This document shows, in pieces, positions 62,331 to 64,000 of a stretch of DNA of 64,000 bases (positions are counted from its first letter, which is position 1; the number at the start of each line of letters is the position of its first letter). The position numbers and the translations under genes are program-made. Below the pieces are notes generated by a model. That model was not told the DNA's origin, searched no databases, and was given only the letters and a program-made list of their open reading frames with translations. The DNA comes from Clostridia bacterium (GTDB taxonomy: Bacteria > Bacillota > Clostridia > Christensenellales > UBA3700). The DNA lies in NCBI GenBank assembly GCA_029061605.1, contig JAIDRT010000053.1:37641-101640 (forward strand), given 5' to 3'.

Positions 62331-62359
62331 TTGTAAACGCGCAGAAAATCTGCTACAAT
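62331..62359 (+). promoter_or_regulatory. Promoter of the WYL regulator
   Basis: TTGTAA (62331-62336), 17 nt, TACAAT (62354-62359), with GAGGAT before the ATG. Confidence 0.6.
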
Positions 62360-62382
62360 AAAGAAAAACCTGCGAGGATAAT

Positions 62383-63363
62383 ATGGCTGGGCTCAAACAA
62401 AAGATCAAAATACTTAAATTATACGAAATTCTCTCCAATAAGAGTGACGAGGCGAATCCCCTATCCACGCAAGATCTGATAGACAGGCTCAAAGCCGAGG
62501 GTATCAGCGTGGAGCGCAAGACGCTATATGACGACATAGAATTGCTCAACAATTGCGGCTATGAGATTATGCAAGTGCGAAAAAAACAAAATATGTACTA
62601 CGTCAGCGATAGAAATTTTGACACGGCGGAAGTGCGTATTCTCATTGACGCAGTTGGAGCGTCAAGTTTTATCACGCCAGAAAAAACTGATAGGCTCATT
62701 GACAAAATCGCATCGCTTGCAGGCTCGCATAAGGGGGAAGTAATCAAAAACAATATCGTAGTCTTTGACACCACCAAACGCGACAACGAACAAATATATT
62801 ACAACGTATTCAATATAAACGAAGCCATAATAACCAAGAAAAAAATCAGTTTTAAGTACTACAAATTCAACGCTAAAGGCGAAAAGATAGCAATGCACGA
62901 CGACAAGCCTTACAAAGTCAATCCCATTGCCACTATGGTGAGCAACGACAATTATTATTTGATCTGTGTAAGCGACAAATACAAAGACGTATCTCACTAC
63001 CGCATAGACAGAATGGAAAACGTCAAGATAATGCCTGACGAAATTACCCTGCCCGACGAACTTAAGGACTTCGACCCGCGCAAAAATAAAAAACAAATCT
63101 TCTCTATGTATCTCGGCAAAACGCAAAACGTTACATTTGAAATTGAGCCAGATATAGTGGAAGTCATCTTTGACAAATTTGGCAAAAATACAAAACTCTC
63201 CCCTTATGGCGACAAGTATCGCTTCACGACAGAAATTCAGATCAGCGACTCATTTTTCGGTTGGTGTATGGGACTGGGCACTAAGATAGAAATCATCTCC
63301 CCGCGAGACGTCAAAGCGCAGTATCTGCAAAAACTTCATAGCGTGATCTGCAAGTATAAATAA
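62383..63363 (+). CDS. WYL-domain transcriptional regulator
   Basis: A 326-residue regulator: N-terminal winged helix-turn-helix (STQDLIDRLKAEGISVERKTLYDDIELLNN), a WYL ligand-sensing domain (ISFKYYKFN, YKVNPIATMVSNDNYYLICVSD, YRIDRMENVKI) and a WCX-like C-terminal extension. WYL domains often sense nucleotides or nucleic acids in defence and DNA-damage contexts, but no defence gene lies in this window. Ends with a basic string (LHSVICKYK). Confidence 0.88.
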   Translation: MAGLKQKIKILKLYEILSNKSDEANPLSTQDLIDRLKAEGISVERKTLYDDIELLNNCGYEIMQVRKKQNMYYVSDRNFDTAEVRILIDAVGASSFITPEKTDRLIDKIASLAGSHKGEVIKNNIVVFDTTKRDNEQIYYNVFNINEAIITKKKISFKYYKFNAKGEKIAMHDDKPYKVNPIATMVSNDNYYLICVSDKYKDVSHYRIDRMENVKIMPDEITLPDELKDFDPRKNKKQIFSMYLGKTQNVTFEIEPDIVEVIFDKFGKNTKLSPYGDKYRFTTEIQISDSFFGWCMGLGTKIEIISPRDVKAQYLQKLHSVICKYK

Positions 63364-63617
63364 AAGTTTGGCAAAATGGTAGGCGCCGTTATTTTACACG
63401 GCAACAATGCTTCCCATACTTCTTCAAACTCACTTGACGTACATATAGTACGCCTGCGCTCCTTTTTATCGTATAGAAAACATTCTTGCTTGTGAAAATC
63501 TTACGTCTCTCCGTTTTTATCAAACGAGAAGTTTGCTAATTCTTTTATTAGAGTCAAATATAAATATAAATTTGTCTCTTAGACCCACTTATTATGTATT
63601 TCAACCAACTTCTTGAT
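63364..63617. other. Gene-free region after the WYL regulator
   Basis: Only a short hairpin (GCCGT...ACGGC near 63388-63407) and no open frame I can support before the repeats start. Confidence 0.4.
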
Positions 63618-63683
63618 ATCATTTACGCTCGCACAAGACGCATTTGCTTGCTCGCTATGCCGTCGCTTCACTCATTACGACCA
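63618..63683 (-). repeat. Long repeat module M, inverted
   Basis: Begins TATCATTTACGCTCGCACAA, continues TGCTTGCTCGCTATGCCGTC and ends near TCATTACGACC. Confidence 0.8.
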
Positions 63684-63708
63684 AAACGAATGGCAAACAA
63701 TATCACCC

Positions 63709-63792
63709 TGTCATTTCTACCGTAGTTGAGAAATCTCAACCTTTCATCTTGTCATTTCGACTGAAGCGAAGCGTAATGGAGAAATCTAATCC
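63709..63792 (+). repeat. Two type A hairpin repeats in tandem
   Basis: First at 63709-63739 (TGTCATTTCTACC, TTGAGAAATCTC), second at 63750-63792 with a longer loop (GACTGAAGCGAAGCGTAATGG). Both keep ATTTC/GAAAT pairing. Confidence 0.8.
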
Positions 63793-63800
63793 ATATTCTT

Positions 63801-63941
63801 GCCGTCCCCTTGAGGGGAAGGTGTCACGCAGTGACGGAAGGGGTGTAAGTTCTGTCACCTCGAGCGTAGTAGAGAGGTCTCTATCCACTTTCTCGCCGTC
63901 CCCTTGAGGGGAAGGTGTCACATAGTGACGGAAGGGGTGTA
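63801..63941 (+). repeat. 47-bp direct repeat pair flanking a type B hairpin
   Basis: GCCGTCCCCTTGAGGGGAAG followed by GTGTCAC..AGTGACGGAAGG at 63801-63847 and 63895-63941 (94-bp period, two differences). Each holds two small palindromes (CCCCTTGAGGGG and GTCAC-N3-GTGAC). A type B element, TGTCACCTCGAGCG... to CTATCC, lies between at 63853-63886. Confidence 0.85.
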
Positions 63942-64000
63942 GCCTATTCTATAGGCGTTATTTTTATTTAGCATCCTTTTTAAGTCCGACCAAAATCGAG

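Overview
The window is an AT-rich stretch of bacterial chromosome with short intergenic gaps, AGGAGG-type ribosome binding sites and near-consensus sigma-A promoters. It carries a three-gene germinant-receptor operon (GerA/GerB/GerC families), a CwlD-type amidase next to a polysaccharide deacetylase, and a CotJC-like ferritin-fold protein. Together with Cys-lipobox lipoproteins full of MBG-like domains, this points to an anaerobic, endospore-forming Bacillota of the class Clostridia, probably an uncultured gut lineage. The placement is inferred from gene content only. I saw no rRNA, tRNA, phage, transposase or CRISPR array.

Layout. 0-11.7 kb: the start of a sugar aminotransferase (cut by the edge), a GH20 hexosaminidase, three zinc-ribbon/small membrane proteins, a leaderless small gene, a GNAT acetyltransferase, a large phosphoesterase/PQQ-propeller protein, thioredoxin, rubrerythrin, a YdeI-family protein and a propeller lipoprotein. 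11.9-14.8 kb: an amino-acid ABC operon with a TrpR-like regulator; its binding protein looks circularly permuted. 15-17.5 kb: a beta-mannosidase. 17.6-21.3 kb: the ger operon. 21.5-31.3 kb: NagA plus esterase, an unknown lipoprotein, an operon of NahK-like kinase, GalE and a PglF-like dehydratase, then a queuosine-salvage pair (YhhQ transporter and a radical-SAM protein). 31.3-34.5 kb: a 172-bp tandem repeat, a candidate small RNA, an XRE regulator and a second GH2 enzyme. 34.5-47 kb: metA-metY-smpB, secG, CotJC-like protein, short-chain dehydrogenase, phosphohexomutase, HD hydrolase, VanW, HAD phosphatase, thiamine pyrophosphokinase and iron alcohol dehydrogenase. 47-56 kb: two convergent giant paralogous lipoproteins, one of them the last gene of a two-component operon. 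56-64 kb: RluA-type synthase, MGMT, TauE/SafE, sulfatase, deacetylase and CwlD, a DnaA-box cluster, a WYL regulator and a repeat-rich end.

How it fits together. The hexosaminidase, beta-mannosidase, second GH2 enzyme, sulfatase, NagA, NahK-like kinase and GalE form a plausible intracellular route for imported host-type glycans (GlcNAc/GalNAc, mannose, sulfated sugars); none of the hydrolases has a signal peptide. MetA (Glu at position 111) with MetY gives direct sulfhydrylation to homocysteine.

The most unusual items are the permuted binding protein, a dispersed hairpin repeat family whose stems covary, the promoter-terminator bounded candidate small RNA at 31.73-31.87 kb, the paired giant lipoproteins with a Cys/His motif, and the DnaA-box cluster at 62.02-62.06 kb. 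Several start codons were moved downstream of the longest open frame on ribosome-binding-site evidence; this is stated per gene.
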